Of a stretch of DNA of 64,000 nucleotides, positions 47,584 through 59,187 are shown piece by piece. Source of the DNA: Reticulitermes speratus (Eukaryota; Arthropoda; Insecta; Blattodea; Rhinotermitidae); NCBI GenBank assembly GCA_021186555.1, contig JAJKFL010000003.1, positions 39,719,408 to 39,783,407 of the forward strand. Reading direction: 5' to 3'. Below the pieces are notes generated by a model. It was not told where the DNA came from. It saw nothing but the letters and a program-made list of their open reading frames with translations, and ran no database searches. A program made the translations under genes and the position numbers. Numbering within the stretch: position 1 is the stretch's first letter; the number at the start of each line of letters is the position of its first letter.

Positions 47584-48600
47584 TTACTTCTTTTCTGGGC
47601 TTGCCTTCTTCGGTGAATTATGTTTCACTGAGGTCTTAGTTCGTGGTGCAATCGGTTTTTGGTGGGAACCTTCCCCGTGTTTTCAGCCTTGGGCGGCAAT
47701 TTCTTAGGCTTAGCTGGCGAAGGTCGCTTCTTCTTCTCCAGATTCTTCACGGCAGCTAGTCTGGGCGACTTTACCTTAGGCTTAGGTGCATGTTCCTTCT
47801 TCTTTGGCCCAGACAAAGCCCCAGCCTGCCCTTGAACTCGTGCAGTAGACACGGCAGCTTTCTCAGTCTTTGTAGCTGCTAACTTGAAAGACCCAGAGGC
47901 TCCTGTTCCAGTAGTTTGCACCAACTTGACAGAAATGTCAAGAGGACATAATACGAGGTTTGAGGTTGAAGGTCTTCCCGCACGAGGTTCGTCTTCCACT
48001 TGTTCTCGGCCTTCTAAAAAGGACTTGTGCCATCTGAACACTTGTTCCCTGGATAGGGAAGTTCTCCATAAGCCCTTTGTAACTGTTCATAAGCCACAGT
48101 AGCGGATTCGCCAAGCTTCACACAAAATTTGATGGCACACCGTTGCTCAAACTTTTGCCGGTCCATTTTCGTAACGCACGTCACAAACACAACTTCACTT
48201 CAGACGCTCTCAACAATCGCGTAGCAACTGCAGCAAGTTCAAACTTGTACTGAGTCTACGGCAGGGGTTAACCTAACTGCCATGTGAAGGGGGAGGCAGC
48301 AGCGTTGTCGGTTCGTGCACAGCATTGCCAGTCTCATTACTTTTCTATTACACCTCGTATACACCAGGATGAATGGCAATAATGTCTCCCAGTCCACCTT
48401 ATAACTTGCTGCTATGCAATTCTTAATAGCTTGCAGTGATGACCCACCACGTTCCTTTAAATTCTTGATGGCATTATCAACCATCTCAGAAGCAGGATAA
48501 TTAACTGGCTTCCTTTGAAGCTTCCTCCTGGAAGACTTTGTCTTCTTCTGCGCTGGAGTTCTTGCCGCACAGCCTCTATGAATACACTCTTCCATGGTAG
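47584..48600 (-). pseudogene. Histone H1 processed pseudogene, interrupted by a mariner-derived element
   Basis: The reverse strand from about 48540 encodes a linker-histone globular domain (YPASEMVDNAIKNLKERGG and SSLQAIKNCIAASYK). It breaks off near 48360 and resumes near 47940 with LVQTTGTGASGSFKL and a lysine- and proline-rich tail (KKRPSPAKPKKLPPKAE). A frameshift near 47655 leads to the natural end SPKKASPEKK and a stop at 47584-47586. No introns, altered key residues and a frameshift mark it as dead. Replication-dependent H1 genes lack introns anyway, so a retrocopy and a dispersed gene copy are hard to tell apart. Opposite in strand to the host gene. Confidence 0.88.
47954..48357 (-). 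mobile_element. Internally deleted mariner element inside the H1 pseudogene
   Basis: The element has ends CGAGGT...ACCTCG flanked by TA on both sides (47952-47953 and 48358-48359). On the reverse strand it starts a transposase-like frame with ATG at 48164-48166 (MDRQKFEQRCAIKFC) and, after a frameshift, reads FRWHKSFLEGREQVEDEPRA, the typical N-terminal mariner DNA-binding region ending at RPSTS. The DDE part is missing. Removing the 404 bases plus one TA rejoins the H1 sequence. Confidence 0.85.
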
Positions 48601-48866
48601 TCAAGAGCAATAAGCGAATAAATTTTCATTCGATTTAACATTTGTGAAATGGTAGCACAAGACTTGTGTATGTGCTTATTTGCATGTGTGTGAAATACTA
48701 GGTAGGTGTTCCAAGCACCCTTGTTTGTAAGCTTTTGTGTGGGATAAAAAACGTGAATTTGTTGTTTATGCATAACCCATGACAGTGTTATATAGTATAG
48801 GTTACAAACTTAAGAGCAACACTAAATTTAATATTGTATTTACCCTGCATTTTAACTTAAGTGAAA

Positions 48867-49362
48867 GTTTTATTTCATACCAACAAATGCACATAAACAT
48901 AGTGTCAATAGTTTATTCGTAACTTTCCCCGATACGTGACACCACAGTCACTACACAGCAGCAGTACGGTAAGGACACTAAGCATTCCAAACAGAACATA
49001 CAGATGACCATCATACGGCAACTTAAAACACACACGCCAGAAAACGCAAGACCATATTGCCAATAATTTCCTAGTTACATTAAGCTATGTAACATGTCTG
49101 ATAATTTTATACTATTTTAATAATAATCTTATTATTATACAATTTTGTATGCATTAGACAACCATTGACTACTACATGTGTATCATATTTTACATAATAC
49201 GGATGTTACGACGTATTGTATAGCTGTTTGGTCTGTGCTAGAAACCTCTGAGACCCCCTGAAGATGGTTTAAAGCGCCGAAATACGTATCGGGGAAGGGG
49301 AAAGTTACGAATAAACTATTGACACTATATGTGTATGTGCATTTGTTGGTATGAAATAAAAC
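48867..49362. mobile_element. Long foldback element with a hammerhead in the right arm
   Basis: About 75 bases starting GTTTTATTTCATACCAACAA at 48867 recur as a reverse complement ending at 49362. The right arm contains a complete hammerhead motif. The left arm keeps only its 3' half (CCCCGATACGTG) before the similarity is lost. The interior is AT-rich without coding frames. Confidence 0.75.
49254..49294 (+). ncRNA. Minimal type I hammerhead ribozyme motif
   Basis: CCCC (49254-49257), CTGAAGA, T, a shortened stem II (GGT/GCC, closed by a larger loop), GAA, the palindrome ATACGTAT, C, and GGGG (49291-49294). The core is complete and the cleavage base is the preferred C; stem II looks weakened compared with 13706. 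Confidence 0.7.
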
Positions 49363-50612
49363 AAACTTAAGAGCGTTTGAAAGTCAAAATGGTGTAAATC
49401 AGTCTTTTAAAAAAAATGAGACAAATTCATGTACATTATGACAGCACCGATTTCAATGAACAGGCAGAATGTTGTAAATTGTAATTATTAATTTACCTCT
49501 CAGAGCACAGCACACATCAAGGTCTGTGATGATAATCCCATTGTGTTGACAGGCAAAGCTGTGGTAAGTTCTCCAAGTAAAGAAAACATTGCTTACACCA
49601 CTCTACCTTTCAGGGGCTCATATGTAACAAGCATGCAAAAAGATTAATATGTTTCGTAGTTAGTAATAAATGATGTAAAATTTCATTCTGCTAAGATTTT
49701 CCTTGGAAAGATAAATGTGTGAGATGCTTTAATTCCAGTTGCCTTATTTAGGAACATATGCTTTAAGAGTACTTGTGGTAATTTGAAGTGTTTGGAACAC
49801 GTAATTTTATGTTTTATTTTACAGGCTGTTTTGGATTGTAGAATTTCTGGAAAGGTGATTGAAATACAGTTTTAAGAACAGTTTTGACAGTACCAGTATT
49901 TTAGTTAGTTACGAACTATTACCTTAGTGAATGCTATGTCCATTTTAAAATTAAAGAAATTAAATCCCCTTATTTTTCGTATTTGTCACTACAATTTTGA
50001 AAAGAACACTCTAATATACTGAATAAGTTCGCATATTTGGAACCCATTGAAGAGTTACAAGCATGTAACATGGCAAAATGAAACACGGTTAAGTTGTTTT
50101 TCAGTTTGTTTCAAATTCTGGGAATACATTTGATGTAATTTGATCACATGGATTGCAAATATGAAGGATATTCAATAAGTGAAGTTCCCTAGGTCATAAA
50201 AATTAAATGAGACATCATTACGTCTTTAAATGTGCTTCATTTATTTCACTTGATTGTTTTTACAGCGTAATCCCCGAGTATGTGATGCATTTTTCCAATC
50301 TTAGCAGAGATTAAAAATTTCTTTGTGGTAGATCCGACTCTTTCATTCACAGCCATTCAAGAACAAACATTTCTGCATCCCAAGTATTGTGGAATGTGCC
50401 AAAGTGGAAGAAATGCACACTGTGCTTGGGGATTATGTTGAAAAATATTGATACTTCAGTGGAATAAATTTAACGTTATAATGACAACTACTTCAATTTT
50501 TGTGGCACATGAAACGTTACTTGTTGAACATCCTTTGTACTTATCACCATAATGTTAATGGTACAGTATACAGTTTTTCAATAAGGCAGTCTGTGAAAGT
50601 TTTTAAGTTGTC

Positions 50613-50644
<32 letters not shown>

Positions 50645-53235
50645 CATGCATGCATTCATGTGCAACTTGATGTTACATGATTCTCATATAATTGCTTAAA
50701 TTGTGATTTAGTTGTTTATTTTGCATGCCTTTATTGAAGTTTATCTACAATTGGATTGATAATTCAGCTGTTACAGACACTGTTATGAAGGTAATTTATG
50801 GTATTGCATTTATCTGTAGTATCTTATTATTTTGTCGTGCTAGAAACATATTTGAAATATGAATGGAGACACCTGTCATAACTGTGAATTAATCTATAAC
50901 AACGTTTCAACTGAATTATCAACACAATTATGGTGTTCTACATATACCAGTGCTACATATTAACTTATATGATCAGTACAAGAAACGATACATAAAACGT
51001 TTTTTAAAACATCTTGCTTAAAATGTAAAATAATAGGCCAAGAATATAGTACTGTATAAACATAAACAGGATGTGACTGAAGTAACATGAAGATAGACTG
51101 GACTGAATTTATTATTAATCACAGTAGTCTACAGAAATGACATTTTTACAAATGGGAGCTGCTCCTTTATCCACACAGTTTTGAGGAATCAGTGTCCCCA
51201 GTCACTGCTTTTACAAAATTCTATGCATATTATACCACTTCTTTGTAGTCTACATGTGTATTATGTATAATACGTTATTAACGACTACACTTATTATGCA
51301 TTATAAATGCCTAAAATTCTAATATTTTTATTTGCTAATATTACCAAATAGGTATTCCTTCCCATTTTGCTGTACTATAAGAATAATGTAATCTTGAAAT
51401 GTGTATTTCAAATTAAAATCAGGATAGCAGTATACCATTCTAATTTTGCCAGAAAGTATGTTCATACACTCTGGATCAGTAGCTATGAAAGAAACATATT
51501 TTATGTAAAGCAGAATACAGAGAATGGGGACTAACATACTGAGGGCCCACAGATACGCGAGTGGCACAGTTAGTGGTTACCTTCTTTCTTCATATAATTT
51601 GATCTAATAATTATCACTTACCTACTATAAATAATTGTCTATATGTTTGTTATTCTGCAAGTATATATTTATCTAATTAGTGTCTTTATTTTCAGAAAAT
51701 GGATATTTGAATATTTTAATATATAAAATGCTATTTCCTGTACTCATAATATATTCTGAATCTGTCAGAAATATCTTTCATTGCAAGGCAAAATTTTTTA
51801 GCATATAATTTATACCATGACTGAAAACAGTAATCCTCATTGGAAATATTTGGTAATAATAATTTTTTGTTATATAACATGTAATAACAGTTTACTATGT
51901 CCCTGATATGTTATACTGTTTTTGGTATAGTTGATGTAGATAATCTACATGTCAAAATTCCATCCCCATGTAGTAAGCCATTCTTAGAGTTTTGGTATGT
52001 ATGCCAGGTAGAGGTCAGCTCCAAAAAGAATATACTCTTATAAAGCAATTGAGAGGTGACTAATTTTCTATCGGTGTTGCAGCCTCAACCTTTTCCGAAA
52101 AAAAAGTTTTGCACATAGCAACACCACTTATTCAGTTAAGCCGTCTTTCAAGAACTTTTCAAGTTTACAGAATGCATATTCAGTGAAACTGTGATTTCAT
52201 ATTATCACCCAAGTGCCCCACTGTAAGGCATAAAAGTAGGGCAATGGAAGGCTGTCTGTGGAAATTATACCTAAAGACAGGAATTGTAAAACTGTCCTGT
52301 TGAAATTACAACAACCTTACACAAGTAAAATGTTTAATGTTTTGGAATTCACTGAAAATACTAGTCCACAAAATATGTAAGAATTCTTAAACATAATTTT
52401 CACAACAATCTTTCAACTAAATAATTATGAATCTATCAACACAATCATGTTTATTTGCATATACGCTAGAAACTGACAAAGTGAAATGAAACCATAAATA
52501 TGAAAATAATGGCATAGTTATCCCTTACCATATAATGAAACAATGGAAGTGTAAACTTTCATATATATCTTTCCCTTTCTTACTCCACTCTTTGATTTAC
52601 TGTCAGTGACAACACTTGTGTACAGTGTATTGAGCTGGATATCATCAAGTTAGAGAACAATTTTCTGCAAATCTGTGAATGCATTTCTAATTTGATAGTG
52701 ACATATTACTAAAGTTACTCTATTTAGGGAGATATAATTTATGCATATTAAGTAATCGTATGTGTAAAGTTTGCTTTCATTGCAAATATATTGTCAACTA
52801 CTGACTGTAGTAATGTAAAAATAGTAGCCTATTTATTGTTAAACAATAAAGTATAGACTGGAAATGAAACATTACGCAGCTCAGATGAAAGTACTGTAAA
52901 CCTCAGGTGGATATAAATCTAGGACTGTTACATGTTATGACTACAAATTTTCTGTTCATTCAGTTCTGTTTCAGGAAATATGTTTGGATCGCACTAAAAA
53001 TGTTTTTCTTTTATTTGCATGTTCCAAGGTCTAAAGCAGCAATATCTTTAGAGTATCAGAACCATTAATCCTTTCTTTAGAACATCACTGGTTGCAGCTG
53101 AACTGTATTGTCCATAACAAATGACACTGTGAATGAAGAACCAAATAAAATCAGTCCGGTTACTTTTTGGTCACATCTGGATACACCTGAACGCATTTTG
53201 CATTGCTTTGTGTTTGTGATGTTGTTCACCTCCAG
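49363..53235. other. Intron 4, last part: mostly unassigned
   Basis: A (GT)n microsatellite lies at 50613-50644. GGATATTCAATAAGTGAAGTT at 50165 resembles a mariner terminal repeat, but no partner end was found. The intron ends in GTTGTTCACCTCCAG, the acceptor of exon 5. Confidence 0.45.
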
Positions 53236-53468
53236 GTTCTCGTCGTCCAAGCGTCACATCTATCCACAGCAATGCTTCTTCATCTCGTAGTTACAGCACT
53301 AGACGATTTGAACGTGAAAATATGCAGAGGGAACAACGCCAATTGCAGCTACAGATGCAAACGCAAATACAGCAGGAAAGTCTGAAAGCAGGGGCAGCGC
53401 CAACACCTAGTCCAAAGACACCAATGTCAACAGACGAACTCCTACCATCTGTCAGTGAGGTCAGGGAG
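53236..53468 (+). CDS. Exon 5: cytoplasmic glutamine-rich, probably coiled-coil exon
   Basis: The acceptor TTCACCTCCAG ends at 53235 (phase 1 in) and the donor GAG|GTGAGA starts at 53469 (phase 0 out). The 78 residues begin with a serine-rich segment (SRRPSVTSIHSNASSS, SYSTRR) with basic residues that suit kinase sites. Then come about 30 residues rich in Q, E and R (FERENMQREQRQLQLQMQTQ) that suit a short coiled coil, and a proline/threonine segment (APTPSPKTPMSTDELLPS). It can follow exon 4 or exon C in the same frame. An unseen small exon between 30163 and 53236 cannot be excluded. Confidence 0.8.
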
Positions 53469-56400
53469 GTGAGAGAAGATGATCACTGCACGTGTTCCTC
53501 AAAACCACTTGCACTTGTGCATTATGTTACCACTGTATTCATAATGTGTGGTGTGACAAAAAGTACCGGACTGATACACAAAGATACATTGCTCTCATTT
53601 GCTGCCCATTGTTGTACATTCCGTGGTTTTTAATACCAAAATATCTGCTGTCTTTTTTAAAAATGATAATACACTAACCATAATCTTCCATCATGTATCT
53701 GTCAGTTTGAGAGTATGGCATTCTAATGTACCACATTTTCTGTGCTTTTGTAGAATGATCATATTTTCTTATTAAGAGACATTTGGAATCTGAAAATTTG
53801 CTATTGTGTGACAGTTACCTTTCTGTTCTGTGGATGGAACCCATGTCCTTATCTCTACGTTCAAGATCTGTATGACTGTAATGTGGTGCATTTTGGAAGC
53901 CTTCGTGTAATAATCTACAGCACTGATTTTCTAGTAGGCTATGAAGTCAGCTCATTTCACACAGGGCAGATGTTTAATATTGTAACTCGGTGGACTTGGG
54001 TAAAAGCCCAGCAGGTGCTTTCAAGTCACAGGGGTAGGCTCCAGAAAAGATGCTGCCAAGACCCAATATTCCAGTGTATAACATGATCCTTGAACAAAGA
54101 CTACATGTCAAGTCCTCAATGGACAACAGGGCAATGACATGAGGATTTTACCAAGGCAACATGGCCCAGTGTGAAGAAGGGGGAACCCTCCATTTTGAGG
54201 GTAGTGCAAATGATGGATCTGTCTAGGAAACCATAGATGGCAACCCTCTTACTAGAATTTCTTGCAACCAGATGGTTATATCCTCAGATGACATTTCTGT
54301 CTCTCCAAAGTTCCAAACAGACAGAATTGTAAAGTAGAGGTAATATCAGACCAAAATTTGTGAAAATTATATTCACACCACATTTTTTATGTTAGACTCA
54401 GAAACCTAATTTCATGAAGATCAGTTGAGAGGTTTCTGTTGTGAGATTGTAGACAGATGCAGTCTCCATGTAATGAATTCAATTTATGCACTTTTTGAAA
54501 GAATTCATAATAGTGGAATGGACAAGCATTCTTGTCAGCAATTTGTGCTGTTTCAGGGTTAACACTGCTGGCTCATGCAGTGTGGTTGTTTTATTCAGTA
54601 TCTAGTAGGGGATGTGTACTAACAGCTCTTATCTACACACACATACTTTTTTTTAAGATATCTCACTGTGTAACATGATAAAATAGCCTATGAATATATA
54701 GAGTTCAGTTGCTGCCAAGTGATTATTTCTTTACTACTATTATTCTACTATGCCAAAATTTATTTAACCTCTATATTTACACTTCCAAACCCATTTTTAT
54801 ATCTGCTGTACTGCTTATTTGCATTTCCTCCAAGTGTTTTTTGTGGGTTGACATTAAGCTTCAGCAAAATGTAAAGTACTCGTAAGTGTACTAAAGCTAT
54901 TGGACTTCAGGACAGAAGTAATTTTACTTTAATCATGCCTATATAAACATTTTATAAAAGGAGGAATCTGTTGGTAAATGTTCTCTCATAATTGATTTTA
55001 TGTAACCATTACGAAAATTTGTACTGAAAAATACTGAAGGTCTTTCGCTACTACTTTTTGAATCATCTTCCATGAATAGCTCATGAGCCAACTTTGTTCA
55101 GAGTGTACATTAGAAATATACAAAAAACATGGTTATGTGATTTATTTCACCTTTCAAAAAAATTAGATGAAGCAAGTATTGTACAACTAGTATCGTGAGG
55201 CTTCTTTACACATACTGGCAGCCTACATTGCATTATATAGGGACATTATTTTATATCACAACTGTTGCTAGTCACTTGCTGTCAGCTTACTTAACTTACA
55301 AGACTTTGATATGCAATGAATGTGTTTGTTGTGTGTGACGTGTTTGCAAACCGAAGAAGAATATTTCCAGCACCTTCTCTGATTATGGTGACTAGGCACC
55401 TAGTATTAACTGCAATACGTTGGACAAAAATGGTTGGACTGCAACTCATGGCGAGTGCTGTGCTGCCTGCCATTACATGAAGTAATCTGAGTGAAGGGTG
55501 ATGCAAGGTGGCAGATACAATAATATGCCTGTTGATGTAGTTTCAATTTCAGAAAACATGCAGAATAATTTGTGGGCATTTATTATGCAATACATGAAGT
55601 AACATTACTTTGCAACCTCCGTTTCACTAGAAGGATGTGTGTACATGAATGTAAGCATTTCTGTAACTGCTGAAGTTTCATGTCATAAAACCACATAATT
55701 CGTATGCTTCTTTCTTTATTATTCACACATTTAAGCACATGGTCTTCATTTACATATGGCACTTGCTGCCAACATTTATGAATATGCTTTAGCACTGCAT
55801 TTCATTTTCAGGTCTTTAACAAAATGAAAGAAAGGAAGCTAGATTTTAAAAAATTAGTCGCTTCTATACACAATAAAGCTCACGTTTGTTCAAATACATT
55901 AATTTTTTCTAGAAATGTGTATTGCTGTAAGGCTTCTATGTATAGTGTAATTTTATTAAGTTTGACAGATGGATTTACTGTGATTAAAAATAAATGACAT
56001 CCAAATTATACAACATTTCATTGACTTAGCTGAAAATCTATCCTCATTTGACTCAGTTTAATATTGTCATTTTGAGGAATCCAAATATCCAAGTTTATTA
56101 TTATTACTCTAGTTGCATAAACCTTTCTGAAATTACAAGAAACTGAAATTTAAACCCACAATTCTAGTTTCAGTAGAGTGGAATGTCATAGAGCTGAAAT
56201 GTTAGTACCTTGCTTGTTTTCACCATGGAAATTTTAGTTTAGTTTAGTTTGGTTTAGTATAATTTACAGTGTAGGTTCAGTCTAAGGATTTTTATTAAAA
56301 TCAAAAATTAAAAAAGAATGAACTTGGCGGTAAAGTTTTTTTTTTTCAGATTAGTTTCAAAACAGTGAACATTCATTTAAAGATAAGAGGAAGCAGGTCA

Positions 56401-56935
56401 ATGTGCAAAGTACTTGTCCTATATTTGTATTCTCTTGCCCATTACATGTTCTAGGTTATGACATTTTAAAATTTTAATCATGGCACAGTAGTTTTTGTAA
56501 TTGATTTTCACATAATTTAGTAAAGGTTCACACTGATGACATATAATACCAGAGATCTCAAACACAGTTTGTTGACAGAAATATTAAAGTGTGCTAACTG
56601 TGGGAAAAGGGACATCGGTAAACCTCTGGCACATAACATTGTATTACGTATAGGCAGTCCAAATGTTGTAGAGATTGATGCGCCCTCTCTCTTGTTAACT
56701 TTTGGCCACTCTACCCCTAGTCAACTGGTCCATCTTCTTGCACATATATGCAAATAATTTTTATGTCTGCTTACCAGCAAATGGAATGTTATGACTGATG
56801 TGCTGGACACTGATTCTTTCCAGATTTCTTACTTACGAATCACATTCATCTGTCAAATTTAATAGATTCTTATAATTCTAATTTTGCAAGTATGAGTAAG
56901 TCTAACAGGACTGTAACTTTTCCATCTCCTTACAG
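53469..56935. other. Intron 5: nothing firmly recognised
   Basis: Moderately GC-richer, non-coding sequence at about 53930-54330 may be an unassigned repeat. No exon fits the phase-0 junction before 56936. Confidence 0.45.
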
Positions 56936-57070
56936 GAGAGCCATCACTCCACACCAACAATGAACAATGTGAGCAGCAGCAGCAGCAGCAGCAATAAGGG
57001 TGGTGCCAACACAAGTTACCAGGGTGAAATAGGCCCCTGTAGTTCCACAGACCTTCCCCCACTAGGCTAG
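56936..57070 (+). CDS. Exon 6: last coding exon, serine-rich C-terminus
   Basis: The acceptor CATCTCCTTACAG ends at 56935, in phase 0 with exon 5. The 44 residues read ESHHSTPTMNNV, a run of seven serines encoded by AGC repeats, SNKGGANTSYQGEIGP and CSSTDLPPLG, then TAG at 57068-57070. The end has no PDZ-ligand signature. The AGC run is a possible length polymorphism. No polyadenylation signal can be assigned, because LINE sequence begins within about 160 bases downstream. Confidence 0.75.
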   Translation, partial: ESHHSTPTMNNVSSSSSSSNKGGANTSYQGEIGPCSSTDLPPLG

Positions 57071-57233
57071 TCATGTGCCACACTTTTTAGCTTTGTTACA
57101 GGAACACATAGAAAGTGTCATGGAAATGGAATGGAAATTCACAGGTAAAATTTATTCCCTCTGCCTCACGCCCCAAATATGAACATATCAATTAAAACCA
57201 ACTTCTTCTTGTAGTCTTCTGGATTTTGACATT

Positions 57234-57805
57234 GTGTGGTGTAAGATTTTGCCTGTTATTTTGTATGGGTGTGAAACTTGGTCTCTCACACTGAGGGAGG
57301 AGCATAGGCTGAGAGTGTTCGAGAATAGGGTGCTGAGGAGAATATTTGGGCCTAAGGGGGACGAGGTAACAGGGGAGTGGAGAAGATTACATAATAAGGA
57401 ACTTAATGATCTGTACTCATCACCAAATATTATTCGAGTGATCAAAACAAGAAGAATGAGGTGTGTGGGGCATGTAGCACGTATGGAGGAGGGGAGATGT
57501 GCATACAGGATTTTGGTGGGGAGACCTGAGGGAAGGAGACTACTTGGAAGACCCAGGTGTAGATGGGAGGATAATATTAAAATGGATCTTCAAGAAGTGG
57601 GATGGGGTGGCATGGACTCATTCATTCATTCATTCATTCATATGGACTGGATTGATATGGCTCAGGATAGGGACAGGTGGCATGCTCTTGTGAATGCGAT
57701 AATGAACCTTTGGGTTCCATAAAATGCAGGGAATTTCTTGACTGGCTGAGGACCTGTTAGCTTCTCAAGAAGTACTCTGCTCCATGGAGTTAGTTAGTGG
57801 CTGTG
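57234..57805 (+). mobile_element. 5'-truncated LINE 3' end with partly open reverse-transcriptase tail
   Basis: A frame of 162 codons reads from KILPVILYGCETWSLTLREE, the region after the palm domain, through FENRVLRRIFGPK, the zinc-knuckle-free tail [14 protein letters not shown] and [19 protein letters not shown] to [19 protein letters not shown] and a stop. An ATTC tandem expansion at 57620-57640 adds eight residues in frame (SFIHSFIH). The 3' trailer ends TCCATGGAGTTAGTTAGT. It lies just downstream of the host gene's stop in the sense direction, so it is probably part of, or close to, the 3' untranslated region. Confidence 0.88.
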
Positions 57806-58365
57806 TAAGTTGATATTGACACTTTGGAGCAACATGCTGCCTCCATCTTCAGGGTTGAATGAGGTGGTACCAAGTTGACACACTGACGTGATTATGTGAG
57901 AATGTGATTTGATTATATAGATAGATGTATGGCAGTGAATGTTATGATAACATCCCACTCTGTAACACCAGCATCCTGGCTAAGAAGTTGACGCACACAG
58001 ACGGGTTCATACAGGAAGCAATAGAGATTTGGTTGCACCTAAACATACTGAACCAGCAGGATGGCTTCTGCCTAAGCAGGTTGTGGTAGTCCCATATCCA
58101 TTCCCTGAAGGAAGTGAAGCAGAGGCTTTTCTGCAATGACAGGATAATTTCATCCATCTGATGTGACATTACCTTACCTGTGCCATTGTACATTAAAGCT
58201 CATTAACTTCTCATTATCCAGTCCCATCACTGGAGCATGGGAAGGGCTGTATATATGTAAATTTTCTTTTTACATTTCTCATTGTTGTTGGCCCTGAATG
58301 GGGATTTTTTGCATCCTTATGTTATAACGTTTAACGAATGTAGTTTAACGAACAAATGTAGTAGA

Positions 58366-59187
58366 ATGGGTCTCAACATCAATGAAACATTTCTTCACAC
58401 TTTACTATTCGCAGATGACCAAATTTTGATAGAAGCCGACGAATATGATATAGAATAGAAATGATGATGATGATGATGATACATGATGCGAAAAATTTCT
58501 GAAACTTATGACAGAGCCGGTCTGAAAGTGAACTTCGCCAAAGTAAAATATCTAGTTGTGGGGGATCGACATAACAACAACTTGGTAATAAATGGTCAGG
58601 TCATCGAGGTTTGCGACAATTACAAATACTTAGGAGTTACTATTTCGGGTGAAGGATCCAGTAAAAATGAATTATCGAATAGGATAGGTCAAGCTAAGCA
58701 AGCAATAAAGAAATTAAATTCCATCCTATGGACAAACAACATCAAGAAACAGACTAAAGAAAGAATATATGAGACAATAGTAGAAAGCATATTACTATAC
58801 AGATCGGAGGTTTGGGAAATAACGAAGAGGGACAAACAAAGGCTGGAAGCTGTAGAAATGGACTTTATGAGAAGAAGCTGTAGGGTATCAAGACTGCAAG
58901 GATCACCAATGAAGAAATAAAGAGAAGAATGAATATGGGAAAAATTGTGATAGAAACAATGGAAGAACGATGATTGAAATGGTACGGGCCTGTTACAAGA
59001 ATGGGAGATCATAGCTGGCCAAAGGAGATACTTCAGTGGCACCCACCCTGTAGACGAAAAAGAGGTAGACCCCCAGAAGATTGGACGAAGCAAGTCGAAA
59101 AGGACGTGCATAGAAGGGGTCTAGAAGATGACCAATAGCAAAATAGAGAGGTTTGGAGAATAGGATGCGAGAAATGGCCGAAAAAAA
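58366..59187 (+). pseudogene. Second LINE reverse-transcriptase fragment, broken
   Basis: The frame from 58366 holds the catalytic box LLFADDQILIEADEYD and is broken at 58456 by a stop and a short ATG/GAT microsatellite. It continues at 58483 with MMRKISETYDRAGLKVNFAK through CDNYKYLGVTISGEG to a stop at 58920. Beyond that, worn codons still read WYGPVTRMG and RRKRGRPPEDWTKQVEKD up to about 59187. The text differs from the LINE just upstream, so this is a second, independent insertion. Confidence 0.83.

Noticed and set aside
47625..48610. A functional histone H1 gene on the reverse strand
   Set aside because: The frame is split by a transposon, shifted near 47655, and several conserved residues of the globular domain are changed.
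53808..54086. 92-codon frame in intron 5
   Set aside because: No domain and no matching acceptor/donor pair in phase 0; probably part of an unassigned repeat.
57806..57870. Hammerhead-like text (CTGAAGATGGAGGCAGC on the reverse strand) after the LINE
   Set aside because: The GAA box is lost (CCAAAG) and no stem I pairing is evident; kept only as a possible member of the dispersed repeat at 61330 and 63548.
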